Notes under the pieces: generated by a model
What the model saw: the letters and a program-made list of their open reading frames with translations, nothing else
Databases searched by the model: none
What the model was told of the DNA's origin: nothing
Position numbers and translations under genes: made by a program
In this document: piece by piece, positions 26,047 through 34,691 of the stretch
Position numbering within the stretch: the first letter of the stretch is position 1
Layout: every line of letters begins with the position of its first letter
From: Actinomadura_E scrupuli
GTDB lineage: Bacteria > Actinomycetota > Actinomycetes > Streptosporangiales > Streptosporangiaceae
Assembly (NCBI RefSeq): GCF_050971785.1
Contig: NZ_JBPCCU010000011.1
Coordinates: 186,001-250,000 of the forward strand
Direction: 5' to 3'
DNA length: 64,000 nt

Positions 26047-26063
26047 ATCTAACCGTTTATTTG
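26047..26063. promoter_or_regulatory. operator shared by the SDR and TetR genes (copy 2)
   Basis: ATCTAACCGTTTATTTG, the reverse complement of the site at 24513-24529 with one base changed. It lies just upstream of the TetR start at 26033, where a bound repressor would block its own promoter. Confidence 0.65.
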
Positions 26064-26078
26064 AGCGGGCGGTCGCGG

Positions 26079-27182
26079 TCAGCGGGGCAGCGCCAGGGCT
26101 CCGGCCACCAGCAGGGCCAGACCCAGCACGAAGATCAGCCCACCGAGCAGGAGCCTGCGGCCGCGGCCGGGCTCGACGGGGTCGGGAGAGGGCGCGACCG
26201 CGGTGAGTCCCGGCTCGTCCGGTGCGGGAGCGAAGCCCGCCGGGGGCGCGAGGTCGAGCCGGGTCGCGGCGGCCAGGAGAGCCGTGGGGTCCGCCTCGGA
26301 GGGCGGGCCGGAGACCGCGTCGGCGGCCGGCACCGAGCCTCCGACCAGCGTGAGCAGCAACTGCCGGGCCGTGGGCCGCAGCCGGGGATCCTTGGCCATC
26401 GCGGTCTCGACGAGCCGCGCGATCGGCTCGGGCAGCCCGTCCAGCGCCGGCTCCGCGTGCAGCGCCCGGCTGGACATCGCCGCCACGTCACCCGAGCCGT
26501 ACGGGTGCCGTGCCCTCCCCGCGTAGGCGACCAGGCATCCCCAGGTGTAGATGTCCGCCGCGGGATGCGTCACGTCCCGCAGCAGTTGTTCAGGAGCGAG
26601 CCAGCCCGGGCTGCCGACCACCTCCCCGGAGGCGGTCAGCATCGAGGACGAGTCGTCCAGTGCCCTCGCGATGCCGAAGTCGATGACGCGCGGGCCGGTG
26701 ACCGACAGGATCACGTTGGAGGGCTTGAGATCACGATGGACCAGGCCGGCCGCGTGGATCGCGGTGAGCGCGGCGGCCACCCCGACCGCGAAGCTCTGCA
26801 GCGTGCTCGGCGGCAACGCGCCCTGCTCGGCGACGTAGGCCCGCAGCGTCGGGCCCTCGATGTACTCGGTGGCCAGATAGGGGCGGTCGCCGTGTCGCCC
26901 GTGCCCGAGCACCGCGGCCGTGCAGAACGACGCGACCCGCTGGGCGTTGTCCACCTCCGCGGCGAAGCGCCGCCGGAACCCCTCGTCCTGGGCCAGCTCC
27001 GGGCGGATGAGCTTGACCGCGGCGGCGACCCCCACGGGTGACCGGCCCAGGTAGACCGAGCCCATCCCGCCCTCGCCCAGCCGCCCGACGATCTCGTAGG
27101 GCCCGACGGCCACCGGATCGTCCTCAGTGAGCGGCTGCGGCCGTACGTCATGGACGGGCTGTCCCTCCAGCCGGCCGTTCAT
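26079..27182 (-). CDS. serine/threonine protein kinase (Hanks type, membrane anchored)
   Basis: A 367-residue kinase. The kinase domain starts at about residue 26 with the Gly-rich loop LGEGGMGSVYLG. It has the ATP-binding lysine in AAVKLIRPE, the catalytic loop HRDLKPSN, DFGIA and the APE-like LAPEQLL. A single C-terminal membrane helix (LLLGGLIFVLGLALLVAGALAL) ends the protein, so there is no extracellular sensor or PASTA domain. ATG start at 27182. It lies downstream of the anti-sigma gene on the same strand, with a 62-base gap. Confidence 0.92.
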   Translation of the reverse strand: MNGRLEGQPVHDVRPQPLTEDDPVAVGPYEIVGRLGEGGMGSVYLGRSPVGVAAAVKLIRPELAQDEGFRRRFAAEVDNAQRVASFCTAAVLGHGRHGDRPYLATEYIEGPTLRAYVAEQGALPPSTLQSFAVGVAAALTAIHAAGLVHRDLKPSNVILSVTGPRVIDFGIARALDDSSSMLTASGEVVGSPGWLAPEQLLRDVTHPAADIYTWGCLVAYAGRARHPYGSGDVAAMSSRALHAEPALDGLPEPIARLVETAMAKDPRLRPTARQLLLTLVGGSVPAADAVSGPPSEADPTALLAAATRLDLAPPAGFAPAPDEPGLTAVAPSPDPVEPGRGRRLLLGGLIFVLGLALLVAGALALPR

Positions 27183-27244
27183 GGACCACACTCCCGTCAG
27201 GTCTGTCCCGGGCCCGGGACCACGCGGCGGCCACGGGCGGTCAC

Positions 27245-28075
27245 CTAGATCGTCAGCACGACGATCGGCTGGGTGGTGGGCTGCGGCGAGCCACCGGCGG
27301 GCTCCACGGTCATGCCCACCCGGTCGGCTCCGGGAGGCACGCTCGCCACCGAAGGACGGATGTGACCGGTGGCATCCGCGCGCAACAGCCCGGCCGGCCG
27401 GACCCCGGACGCGCCCATCGTCCACAGCTCGTAGGTCTTCGAAGCCGGCAGCGCGAGCAGCCCGGTCGACGCGACGACGACCCGCTGCCGGGAGGCCGAC
27501 ACCACCATGGTGACGGTGCCGCCGCCCGGCGCCGCCCCGGTCCTGGTACGGGCGTCCGGAGCGGACAGCACCGCAGCGATGGACCGGTCGGCGGCCCGCA
27601 CCTCGTCCAGCCGCTGCTGGGCGCGGACCGCGACGGCCCCGGCGCCCACCGCCACCAGCAGGCCGGCGGCCAGCCCCGCAGCGGCGAGCCGGGACCGTCC
27701 CGACGGCAGCCGGACCAGCCGCCGGACCGGACGCCGCGCCGGGCCGGTGCCGCCCGGCCGCGCGGTTTCGGGTCGAGCGGGACGGTGCGCGGAGTCGGGC
27801 GGGGCCTGACCGGGCGAAGCCGGGGCGGGCCGGGCCGATGCCCGCGGGGCCTGCGGGACCCGGCCGATCTCGGCGAGGACCCGATCGCGCAGGGCGGCCG
27901 GCGGGGGGAGCGCGACCGCGCGGCCGAGCACCGCGGACGTGGCCAGCAGCCCGCCCACCTCCTCGGCGCACACCTCACAGCGGGCGAGATGCTCCTCGAA
28001 CGCGAGCCGTTCCGTCTCGTCGGCGAGCGCGCCGAGCGCGTACGGACCCGCGAGGGCGTGGTCGTCGTCGCTCAT
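27245..28075 (-). CDS. RskA-type anti-sigma factor
   Basis: A 276-residue membrane protein. The N-terminal anti-sigma domain has the zinc-binding HLARCEVCAEEV near residues 30-40 (HxxxCxxC). A long Ala/Pro-rich linker follows, then one transmembrane helix (LAAAGLAAGLLVAVGAGAVAV), then an extracytoplasmic RskA C-terminal domain ending in PIVVLTI. The ATG at 28075 overlaps the sigma-factor stop (TGATG) and follows GGGGGAGG, so the two are translationally coupled. It should hold the sigma factor inactive until regulated proteolysis. Confidence 0.9.
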   Translation of the reverse strand: MSDDDHALAGPYALGALADETERLAFEEHLARCEVCAEEVGGLLATSAVLGRAVALPPPAALRDRVLAEIGRVPQAPRASARPAPASPGQAPPDSAHRPARPETARPGGTGPARRPVRRLVRLPSGRSRLAAAGLAAGLLVAVGAGAVAVRAQQRLDEVRAADRSIAAVLSAPDARTRTGAAPGGGTVTMVVSASRQRVVVASTGLLALPASKTYELWTMGASGVRPAGLLRADATGHIRPSVASVPPGADRVGMTVEPAGGSPQPTTQPIVVLTI

Positions 28076-28665
28076 CACACCTCCCCCAGGCAGTCCCGGA
28101 GCCGGATCAGGCCGTCGCGCATACGGGCCTTGATGGTGCCGAGCGGGCTGCCGACCCGCTCCGCGACCTCACGGTAGGTGTACCCGTCGTAATAGGCCAG
28201 CGTGATGGACTCGCGTTGCGGGCCGGTGAGGTTGCCGAGGCAGTCCCGCACGCGCTGCCGGTCCAGCCGGTCCAGGACGAGGTCGGCGACCGAGTCGGAC
28301 GGGGCGGGCGCGTCCCGCCGGGCCGCCCGGTCCTCCCGGTCGGCCGACGCCTGGGCGGCACGCACCCGGTCGACAGCGCGGCGATGCGCGAGCGTCATGA
28401 TCCAGGACATCGCACCGCCGCGGGCCGGATCGTAGCGGGCGGCCGTCCGCCAGACCTCGACCAGGACCTCCTGCGCGACCTCCTCGGCCTGGGCGCGGTC
28501 GCGCAGCACGCGGACCGCCATGCCGAAGACGCCGGCCGCGGTCTCGTCGTAGAGCTGCTCGAACGCCCGGGTGTCGCCGTCGGCGACCCGGCCGAGCAGG
28601 GCGTCGAGATCCGCGGCCCGGGTCGTCGCACGCTGCGCCGATCCGGGCTTGCGCGGCACTGGCAT
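28075..28665 (-). CDS. sigK: SigK-type ECF sigma factor
   Basis: A 196-residue ECF sigma factor. Region 2 is AFEQLYDETAAGVFGMAVRVLRDRAQAEEVAQEVLVEVWR, then SWIMTLAHRRAVDRVR, and region 4 ITLAYYDGYTYREVAERVGSPLGTIKARMRDGLIRLRDCL. These track M. tuberculosis SigK from memory. The start is taken at ATG 28665 behind GGGGGGCC; an ATG at 28716 is also in frame. It is coupled to an RskA-like anti-sigma. A SigK-like promoter in front of the DUF4331 gene (33279-33306) is a likely target. Confidence 0.85.
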   Translation of the reverse strand: MPVPRKPGSAQRATTRAADLDALLGRVADGDTRAFEQLYDETAAGVFGMAVRVLRDRAQAEEVAQEVLVEVWRTAARYDPARGGAMSWIMTLAHRRAVDRVRAAQASADREDRAARRDAPAPSDSVADLVLDRLDRQRVRDCLGNLTGPQRESITLAYYDGYTYREVAERVGSPLGTIKARMRDGLIRLRDCLGEV

Positions 28666-28748
28666 CGCTGGCCCCCCGCGGGTCGCCTTTCCGGGATCGT
28701 ACGCACGGCTCAGCATCCTGGGGAACCCTTTCTGGAAACGGGGGCCAG

Positions 28749-30254
28749 TCACCCGAGCGCCGTCGTCAGGCTGCGCATCGCCAGGCCGAGGCCGAGCAGC
28801 ATGACCAGGGCCGCCGAACCCGCCGGAAGCAGTGCCGTGGCGGTCCGGCCCGCCCGGAACCGCATCGTGGGCAGCCGTACGGCGAGCCAGCGACCCGAGC
28901 CGGTGATGAACACGCCGATCGAGGTCAGGGTGAGCGCGAGCCCGATCCCGTAGGCCAGCACGAGCAGCACCCCGAACCAGGCGTGCCCGAGCGCACCGGC
29001 GCCGAGCAGCACCACGACCGCGGAAGGGCTCGGCAGCAGGCCACCGGCGAACCCCATGAGCAGCACCGTCCCGCGTCTCGGTACCCCCGGATCGGGTGCT
29101 CCCCCCTCCCCGCCTTTCGATTCCGTACCGTGCCCATGGCCGTGCGCATGGCCGTGCCCATGCCCATGCCCGTGCGCATGGCCGTGGCCGTGCCCGTGCG
29201 CATGACCGTGGCCGTGCCCATGCCCGTGACCGTGGCCATGGCGGAGGGCGCGGCGCAGCAGGGACAGCCCGGCCACCGTGACCAGTGCACCGCTGGCGGC
29301 ACCGAGCCAGGGGAACACCGCCGGGGTCGCCAGGGCGGACCCGCTCGCCACCAGCAGTCCGAGGACGAGCACTCCCGCGGTGTGGGTCAGGGTGACGGTG
29401 AGGCCCAGGACGAGGACGTCCCGCAGCGAGCGGCGGCCGCGGCTCACCGCCTGCGCCGCCATGATGGTCTTGCCGTGCCCGGGCGCCAGGGCGTGCACCG
29501 CCCCGAGGGCCACCGCGATGAGCAGGGCCAGCAGCGCGAAGCCCGGGGTCAGGTCGCGGCGGCCGACCAGGCCGGTGAAGGCCTCGGTGAGCCGGTCCAC
29601 GCCGCGCGGCAGCACCCGCTGCGCGCCCCCGCCGGAGCCGCCCGCCGCGCCGGGACCGCCGGGACCGGCCGCCAGCGGCGGCCCGCCGGGCGTCACCTTG
29701 AGCGTCGCGGCACGCTGGTCGAGCGGCGAGTCCAGCAGGTCCTGCGGGTAGGCGGTCAGCCGGCCGCTCCGCGACGACCGGGGCACGCCCCCGGCGTCCA
29801 CGGTCATCCGGTCGCCGTTCGCGGTGATCTCGTGCCAGCCGATCCGATCCGCCGCCCCGGGGTCGCGGAACACGACGACCGAACCGCCGGGGGCCACCGC
29901 GAGCGGCGCGCCGATCCCGCACTCCAGCCGCACTGTGGGCAGCCCGGCCTGTCCCGGCCGGATCCGGGCGGACGAGGCGCGCACCGTCGCGGCGGCGGCC
30001 CGCCCGTCCACCGTGATCTGGAAGGCCGCGGCCACCTGGCCACAGGTCCTGGCGCCCCACGCCGTCAGGCCGGCCCCGTCCTGCGCGACCTGCGCCGCCG
30101 GGATCTCGGCGAGGTCCTGGACGTGGTCGATCCGCAGTTCGTGCGGCGCGACCACGAGCCCGTCGTAGCGGTTCACCGTGAAGTTGCCCAGCGGATGCTG
30201 CGGCGCGAGCGCCGTACCGGCGAGCACCCCCGCCATCACCACCGATCCGATCAT
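28749..30254 (-). CDS. NicO-like nickel/cobalt (or other metal) transporter with His-rich loop
   Basis: A 501-residue membrane protein. After an N-terminal signal-like helix and an extracytoplasmic domain of about 200 residues, it has several membrane helices. Helices carry ALGAVHALAPGHGKTIMAAQAV and VTLTHTAGVLVLG, typical of the NicO/HupE-related family with metal-ligand histidines. A cytoplasmic loop of about 35 residues is almost pure Gly-His-Ala repeats. C-terminal MGFAGGLLPSPSAVVVLLGA also fits. ATG start overlaps the TPR gene stop (ATGA). Confidence 0.8.
   Translation of the reverse strand: MIGSVVMAGVLAGTALAPQHPLGNFTVNRYDGLVVAPHELRIDHVQDLAEIPAAQVAQDGAGLTAWGARTCGQVAAAFQITVDGRAAAATVRASSARIRPGQAGLPTVRLECGIGAPLAVAPGGSVVVFRDPGAADRIGWHEITANGDRMTVDAGGVPRSSRSGRLTAYPQDLLDSPLDQRAATLKVTPGGPPLAAGPGGPGAAGGSGGGAQRVLPRGVDRLTEAFTGLVGRRDLTPGFALLALLIAVALGAVHALAPGHGKTIMAAQAVSRGRRSLRDVLVLGLTVTLTHTAGVLVLGLLVASGSALATPAVFPWLGAASGALVTVAGLSLLRRALRHGHGHGHGHGHGHAHGHGHGHAHGHGHGHGHAHGHGHGTESKGGEGGAPDPGVPRRGTVLLMGFAGGLLPSPSAVVVLLGAGALGHAWFGVLLVLAYGIGLALTLTSIGVFITGSGRWLAVRLPTMRFRAGRTATALLPAGSAALVMLLGLGLAMRSLTTALG
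29131..29241. repeat. low-complexity Gly-His coding repeat
   Basis: About 110 bases of CCCATG/CCGTGC/GCATGG hexamers, encoding the His-rich loop of the transporter. It is prone to slippage, so loop length may vary between strains. Confidence 0.75.
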
Positions 30255-31633
30255 GATCCGGCTCCCAAGGCGGCCAGGGCGCTCTTCGCCTGGGGGACGT
30301 ACAGGGGTGAGAAGTGCGGGTTGCGGCGGAGCGCCGCCGTCAGGTCGCGCCGGGCGTCGGTCCGCCTGCCGAGCGCCTTCTCGATCATGCCCAGGTGGTA
30401 GAGGAAGGCCGCGTTGCGGTAGCCGGTACCGGGCCCGGCGGCCGCCCGGCGCGCGTAGCCGAGGGCCTCCGCGTCGCGGCCGTTGACGTGCAGTGCCCAG
30501 GCGAGCGCGTCGGCGACGTGCACGCTGTGCCGCCTGGCCCACTCGGCCCGCGCCGCGCGCAGCGACTCCGCCCGGTCGCCGTGGTCGGCCGCGAACAGCG
30601 CGGTCTCCAGATCGGTCGCCACGCCGCCGGTCCTGGCCAGCCGGGCCCAGACGCCGGCGACGGCGTACTGCGCGCGGGCCTCCTCTGTCCTCCCCTGCGC
30701 CTGCAGCAGGTCACCGAGCCCGGTCAGGTAGCCCGGCAGCGGCAGTTTCGCCACCACGGTCCGCCGGTCCGCGAGTGCGCCCGCAACGTCGCCGCGGGCC
30801 TCCCGGACCCGGGCCCGACCGTCGAGCGCAGCCAGGTAGGCGGGGTCGGCCCGCAGCGCGGCGGCGAAGTCGCGGTCCGCCGCGGGGTAGTCGCCCTGGT
30901 TCCAGGCGAGGTCGCCGAGCTGGGTGTGGACGTACGCGAGGTCGCCCGGGTCGGTGGCCGACTCGGCGGCGAGCCGCAGGACCCGGCGGGCCTCGGCGGT
31001 CCGCCCGTACAGCTCGTTCACGTAGGCCAGCCGGGTGAACACCGGGATCCCCGGTGCGACGGAGTCGGCGTGCCGGGCCGCGCGCATCGCCTCGGGGTAA
31101 CGCCCGAGCTCGACGAGGGCGTCGACGCGCACGGCCAGCGCGCGGGCACCGTAGGGGTTGACGGCCAGCGCCCGGTCGGCCTCGGCCAGGGCCGTGCCGA
31201 AGTCGTGGCGGGCGGCGGCGAGCGCGGCCAGCCCCGCGTGGGCGGCGTCGTTGTCCACGGGGCGCAGCCGCAGGGCCCGGTCGAGGGCGGCGGCGGCCTT
31301 GGGGTAGTACGCCGGGTCGGCGGTCAGCCGGGCCCGCTCGACGTAGACCAGCCCGAGCGTCGCCCAGCCGGTGTGGTCGCGCGGCTGCTCGCGCAGATGC
31401 CGTTGCAGCCGCTCGGCACCGGCGCTCGTGGCCGCCGCCTGCTGGAACGCGGCGGCGGTGACCGGCCCGGTCCCCGCCGGCGGGCCGGGTTTCGCGCCGA
31501 GCGTCGCGGTGGCGATCAGCGTCAGCCCGGCGGCCAGCGCGACCACCAGGCCGGCGGCCGGCAGGCGCCGCGTCACGCGGCGCCGCACGGTCGGCCGGGG
31601 CCTGGCGGGGCGTCCCCGCGTCAGGTGGCCCAT
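30251..31633 (-). CDS. tetratricopeptide repeat protein, secreted or membrane anchored
   Basis: A 460-residue protein. The N-terminus is Arg-rich followed by one hydrophobic helix (LPAAGLVVALAAGLTLIATATL), consistent with a signal anchor. The rest is TPR units such as GWATLGLVYVERARL, ALAEADRALAVNPYGARALA and YPAADRDFAAALRADPAYLA. ATG start behind GGAGGTG. It is translationally coupled to the metal transporter and lies downstream of the DUF4331 gene, so it may scaffold that surface complex. Confidence 0.85.
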   Translation of the reverse strand: MGHLTRGRPARPRPTVRRRVTRRLPAAGLVVALAAGLTLIATATLGAKPGPPAGTGPVTAAAFQQAAATSAGAERLQRHLREQPRDHTGWATLGLVYVERARLTADPAYYPKAAAALDRALRLRPVDNDAAHAGLAALAAARHDFGTALAEADRALAVNPYGARALAVRVDALVELGRYPEAMRAARHADSVAPGIPVFTRLAYVNELYGRTAEARRVLRLAAESATDPGDLAYVHTQLGDLAWNQGDYPAADRDFAAALRADPAYLAALDGRARVREARGDVAGALADRRTVVAKLPLPGYLTGLGDLLQAQGRTEEARAQYAVAGVWARLARTGGVATDLETALFAADHGDRAESLRAARAEWARRHSVHVADALAWALHVNGRDAEALGYARRAAAGPGTGYRNAAFLYHLGMIEKALGRRTDARRDLTAALRRNPHFSPLYVPQAKSALAALGAGS

Positions 31634-31659
31634 GGTGTTTCACCTCCGTGGTGTCGGCG

Positions 31660-31690
31660 CCGGCCGCGCCTGGTCGAAGCGCGCGGCCGG
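31660..31690. terminator. hairpin between DUF4331 and TPR genes
   Basis: CCGGCCGCGC at 31660-31669 pairs with GCGCGGCCGG at 31681-31690 around an 11-base loop. It lies in the 73-base gap between the DUF4331 stop and the TPR start. It may dampen or end transcription from the DUF4331 promoter. No T-run follows. Confidence 0.45.
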
Positions 31691-31706
31691 GCCGGGGGGA
31701 TGGGGA

Positions 31707-33221
31707 TCAGCTGGACAGGGACCGGCGCCGCCGCCACCAGATGGCGCCGCTGCCGCCGAGGAAGACCGCGCCCGCGCCGATGGCGAGGATCGGCAGGATC
31801 GGGGACCCGCCCGCGGCCCGGTTGTCGGCCACCGGACCGGCGTTGATCCCACCGGCGCCGCTCTTGAACGAGGCCGGCTTGGTCGCGCCACGCACACCCG
31901 AGCCGGAGTTCGGCAGCGCGACGTACGGGAACGTGGTGCCGAAACGCTGGTCGTTGACGTCCACGCCGTCGCCGAGGTCGGTCTTCTTGCCCAGCAGCTT
32001 GCCCTCGACGACCTGCAGCGAGATGTCGACCACGTCGTCGGCGAGCCGGCGGCCGTTCGGGTAGCCCGCCTTGTCACCCGCGAGCACACCGAGCCGCTTG
32101 GGGTCCTTGCTCGGCGGGATCGAGGTGTTGAGCCGCATCAGCTCGGCCGGCCGCACGTTCGGCGGCTGGTTCAGCCCGGGAACCCCGGTCAGGAAGACCT
32201 GGACCAGGTCGTTGCGCGGTGCCGGGGGTGCGGGGATCTTGTAGACGCCCTGGATGAGCTTGGGCAGCTCGGGGTCGGTGACGTACTGGCCGAACTGGGC
32301 GTCGTGCCAGGGGATGGAGGCGTTGAACTTGTCCTTGTCCTTGAGCGGGATGACGACCTCGTTGACCAGCGGCATGCCCAGCCGGGACACCTGCGTGGAC
32401 CAGCCGGCGGCGGTGCGCCGCTGGGTGCTCGACCAGACCCCGATGATCGGCTGGTTCGGCGCGAGGACCTTGGTGGGAACCTGGAGCGCGACGGTGTTGA
32501 CGTTGTAGCCGCGCAACGTGTCGTTGCCGACCTCCGACAGGTCACCGCCGTACAGCAGGTCGAAGACCCGCAGGTCGAGGAAGAACGGGTCCTCGGCCTG
32601 GCCGGCGAAGACCTGGCCGCCGGTGCTGAGCTGCTTGAGCGCCTGGGCCCGCAACGTCCCGTAGTCGGGCATCGAGGCCTTGCCGACGTTGGAGGGGGCG
32701 ACCGGCACGTTCTGCGCGAGCGTCCGCAGCGACGTCGCGGTGCCGTTCACCCGGTGGATCAGCGTCAGGTCGTAGGTCTGGAAGAAGTTGAGGTTGGGAT
32801 CGTCCAGGCTCTTCACCGGGCCGGTGTTGTAGAGGAAGGTCTTCTGGTTGCGGTAGTTGTCCTTGAAGGTCCAGCGGTAGGTCAGGTCGGTCTGCGAGTC
32901 GCCGTCGCTGTCGATGTTGATGTCGTAGCGGGCGTCGGTGGCGAACTTGTAGAAGTTCGGCCCCCCGGCCGGGTCCTCGAACGGGATCCAGTTCGCGACC
33001 AGCGTGGTGGTGTCCGGCTTGTCGGGGCTGACGAAGGCGTAGACGTCGGTGTTGTCGTACTGCGGCTGCCCGGAGATGAGCGGCGCCTCGCGGTGGCTGG
33101 AGGCGCCGGCGTGGCCCGGGGCCAGGCCGGCGGTGGCTCCGGTGAGTCCCCCGGCGACGAGCGCGACGCCCGCGGCGACCAGCGCGGTGGCCCGGAACCG
33201 GGCCGATGCGAGTGGTGACAT
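31707..33221 (-). CDS. DUF4331 domain surface protein
   Basis: A 504-residue protein. A signal peptide of about 38 residues (ATALVAAGVALVAGGLTGATAG) leads into SSHREAPLISGQPQYDNTDVYAFVSPD, the DUF4331 hallmark. The C-terminus has a hydrophobic helix then WWRRRR, so it is anchored with most of the chain outside. Many acidic and Asn-rich turns are present. The function of DUF4331 is unknown. It has its own promoter matching the SigK pattern. Confidence 0.88.
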   Translation of the reverse strand: MSPLASARFRATALVAAGVALVAGGLTGATAGLAPGHAGASSHREAPLISGQPQYDNTDVYAFVSPDKPDTTTLVANWIPFEDPAGGPNFYKFATDARYDINIDSDGDSQTDLTYRWTFKDNYRNQKTFLYNTGPVKSLDDPNLNFFQTYDLTLIHRVNGTATSLRTLAQNVPVAPSNVGKASMPDYGTLRAQALKQLSTGGQVFAGQAEDPFFLDLRVFDLLYGGDLSEVGNDTLRGYNVNTVALQVPTKVLAPNQPIIGVWSSTQRRTAAGWSTQVSRLGMPLVNEVVIPLKDKDKFNASIPWHDAQFGQYVTDPELPKLIQGVYKIPAPPAPRNDLVQVFLTGVPGLNQPPNVRPAELMRLNTSIPPSKDPKRLGVLAGDKAGYPNGRRLADDVVDISLQVVEGKLLGKKTDLGDGVDVNDQRFGTTFPYVALPNSGSGVRGATKPASFKSGAGGINAGPVADNRAAGGSPILPILAIGAGAVFLGGSGAIWWRRRRSLSS

Positions 33222-33278
33222 CGTGGCTTCCTTTGGCGAGTCGGTGGGTGTCCATGCCCGGACACCGCTGTCGCCCGC

Positions 33279-33306
33279 ATTTCGAAGCTGCTCGCCAAAT
33301 GGATGG
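33279..33306 (-). promoter_or_regulatory. SigK-like promoter for the DUF4331 gene
   Basis: On the minus strand CCATCC (33306-33301), 16 bases, then CGAAAT (33284-33279). M. tuberculosis SigK promoters are known to use CCATCC and CCGAAT. The -10 ends 57 bases before the DUF4331 start. This ties the sigK/rskA-like pair to the surface protein. A second CCATCC at 31703-31698 before the TPR gene lacks a matching -10. Confidence 0.55.
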
Positions 33307-33456
33307 GAATGTGGCCTGATCGGGCCATCCGCGAACTTTCATCCGCCCGAGGACATCCAACGCCGGATCGGGAGGCGCGAGCCGTCACCGCCCGGACATA
33401 CGCCGGGGCCGGGACCGGTACGAACCCGGTCCCGGCCTTCTCGGCGGGCGGTACGG

Positions 33457-34587
33457 CTAGCGCAGGCCCAGCGGCCGCTGCAGCGCCGTCTGGATGAGGC
33501 GGTCGACCAGCGCCGGGTAGTCCACGCCGGTGGCGGCCCACATCTGGGGGAACGCCGAGGTCGGGGTGAACCCGGGCATGGTGTTGATCTCGTTGAGCAG
33601 CAGCCGCGAGTCGCTGGTGTAGAAGAAGTCGACCCGGCTGAGGCCCTCCCCGTCGAGCGCCTCGAAGGCCCGTACGGCGAGCCGGCGGATCTCCTCGATC
33701 ACCGCGTCGGGCAGCTTCGCCGGGATCGCCAGCGAGGTGGCCCCGTCGAGGTACTTGGTCTCGAAGTCGTAGAAGTCGTGCTTCCCGGCCATGATGATCT
33801 CGGCGGGCAGGCTGGCCTCCGGCGGGCCGTCGTCCAGGCCCTGCAGGACGCCGCACTCGATCTCGCGCCCGTCGATGCCCGCCTCGACGATGACCTTGGG
33901 GTCGTGCTCGCGGGCGGCCTCGACCGCCGCCTCCAGCACCTCGTCGGAGTCGCCGTCGACGCGGGTGATGCCCATGCTGGACCCGGCGCGGGCAGGCTTG
34001 ACGAAGACCGGGCGGCCGAGTGTCTTGATCTCGTCCAGCTTCCGCCTGCGCTCGCGCCGCCATTCCCGCTCGGTGACGATCACGTACGGCCCGACCGGCA
34101 GCCCGCGCGCCTGCCAGACCATCTTCATGAAGGCCTTGTCCATGCCGACGGCGCTGGACAGCACTCCGGCGCCCACATAGCGGATCCCGGCCAGGTCGAA
34201 CATGCCCTGGATGGTGCCGTCCTCGCCGTAGGGGCCGTGCAGCAGGGGCAGCACGACATCGACCTCGCCGAGGGCACGGGGGACGGCCCCCGGCTCCAGG
34301 GCCACCAGCCCGCGGGCCGACGGGTCGAAGGGCAGCGCCAGCGCGGCGCCGTCCCCGGAGACCTCCGGCAGCCGGCCGTCCTCGATGGCCAGGCGCTGAT
34401 CGCCGGAGGCGAGCACCCAGCGGCCGTCACGGGCGATACCGACCGGGATGACCTCGTAGCGGTCCCGGTCGATGGCTGCCATCACGCTACCTGCGGTGAC
34501 GCAGGAGATGGCGTGCTCGGAACTGCGCCCGCCGAACACGACGGCGACGCGAATCTTGGTGCTGGGCTCAGCAAGGCGCTCGAACAT
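33457..34587 (-). CDS. ddl: D-alanine--D-alanine ligase
   Basis: A 376-residue ATP-grasp enzyme making D-Ala-D-Ala for peptidoglycan. Motifs: VVFGGRSSEHAISCVTAGSVM at the N-terminus, LLHGPYGEDGTIQG, VKPARAGSSMGI, EIECGVLQG, and C-terminal RVDFFYTSDSRLLLNEINTMPGFTPTSAFPQMW with the metal ligands. ATG start at 34587. It ends a leftward plsC-gpsA-ddl group. Confidence 0.95.
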   Translation of the reverse strand: MFERLAEPSTKIRVAVVFGGRSSEHAISCVTAGSVMAAIDRDRYEVIPVGIARDGRWVLASGDQRLAIEDGRLPEVSGDGAALALPFDPSARGLVALEPGAVPRALGEVDVVLPLLHGPYGEDGTIQGMFDLAGIRYVGAGVLSSAVGMDKAFMKMVWQARGLPVGPYVIVTEREWRRERRRKLDEIKTLGRPVFVKPARAGSSMGITRVDGDSDEVLEAAVEAAREHDPKVIVEAGIDGREIECGVLQGLDDGPPEASLPAEIIMAGKHDFYDFETKYLDGATSLAIPAKLPDAVIEEIRRLAVRAFEALDGEGLSRVDFFYTSDSRLLLNEINTMPGFTPTSAFPQMWAATGVDYPALVDRLIQTALQRPLGLR

Positions 34588-34691
34588 GATGAACGACCCT
34601 ACCGTTTGAACTACGCGAACCACCCATGCGCAGACACGCCCGTGACGAGGCCTGATCTCCCACCGGCCCCCGCGGCGGGGGACCGGCCGCC

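Noticed and set aside
26079..27182. PknB-type kinase with PASTA domains
   Set aside because: The protein ends a few residues after its single membrane helix; no extracellular domain.
26079..27971. Kinase with a 260-residue N-terminal extension
   Set aside because: The extension overlaps the RskA gene in another frame; ATG 27182 gives a normal kinase N-terminus.
28075..30060. 661-residue frame including SigK on the minus strand
   Set aside because: Only the last 196 residues fit SigK; the rest is the off-frame reading of the transporter gene.
31698..31703. Second SigK promoter before the TPR gene
   Set aside because: CCATCC is present but no CGAAAT-like element lies at 15-18 bases.
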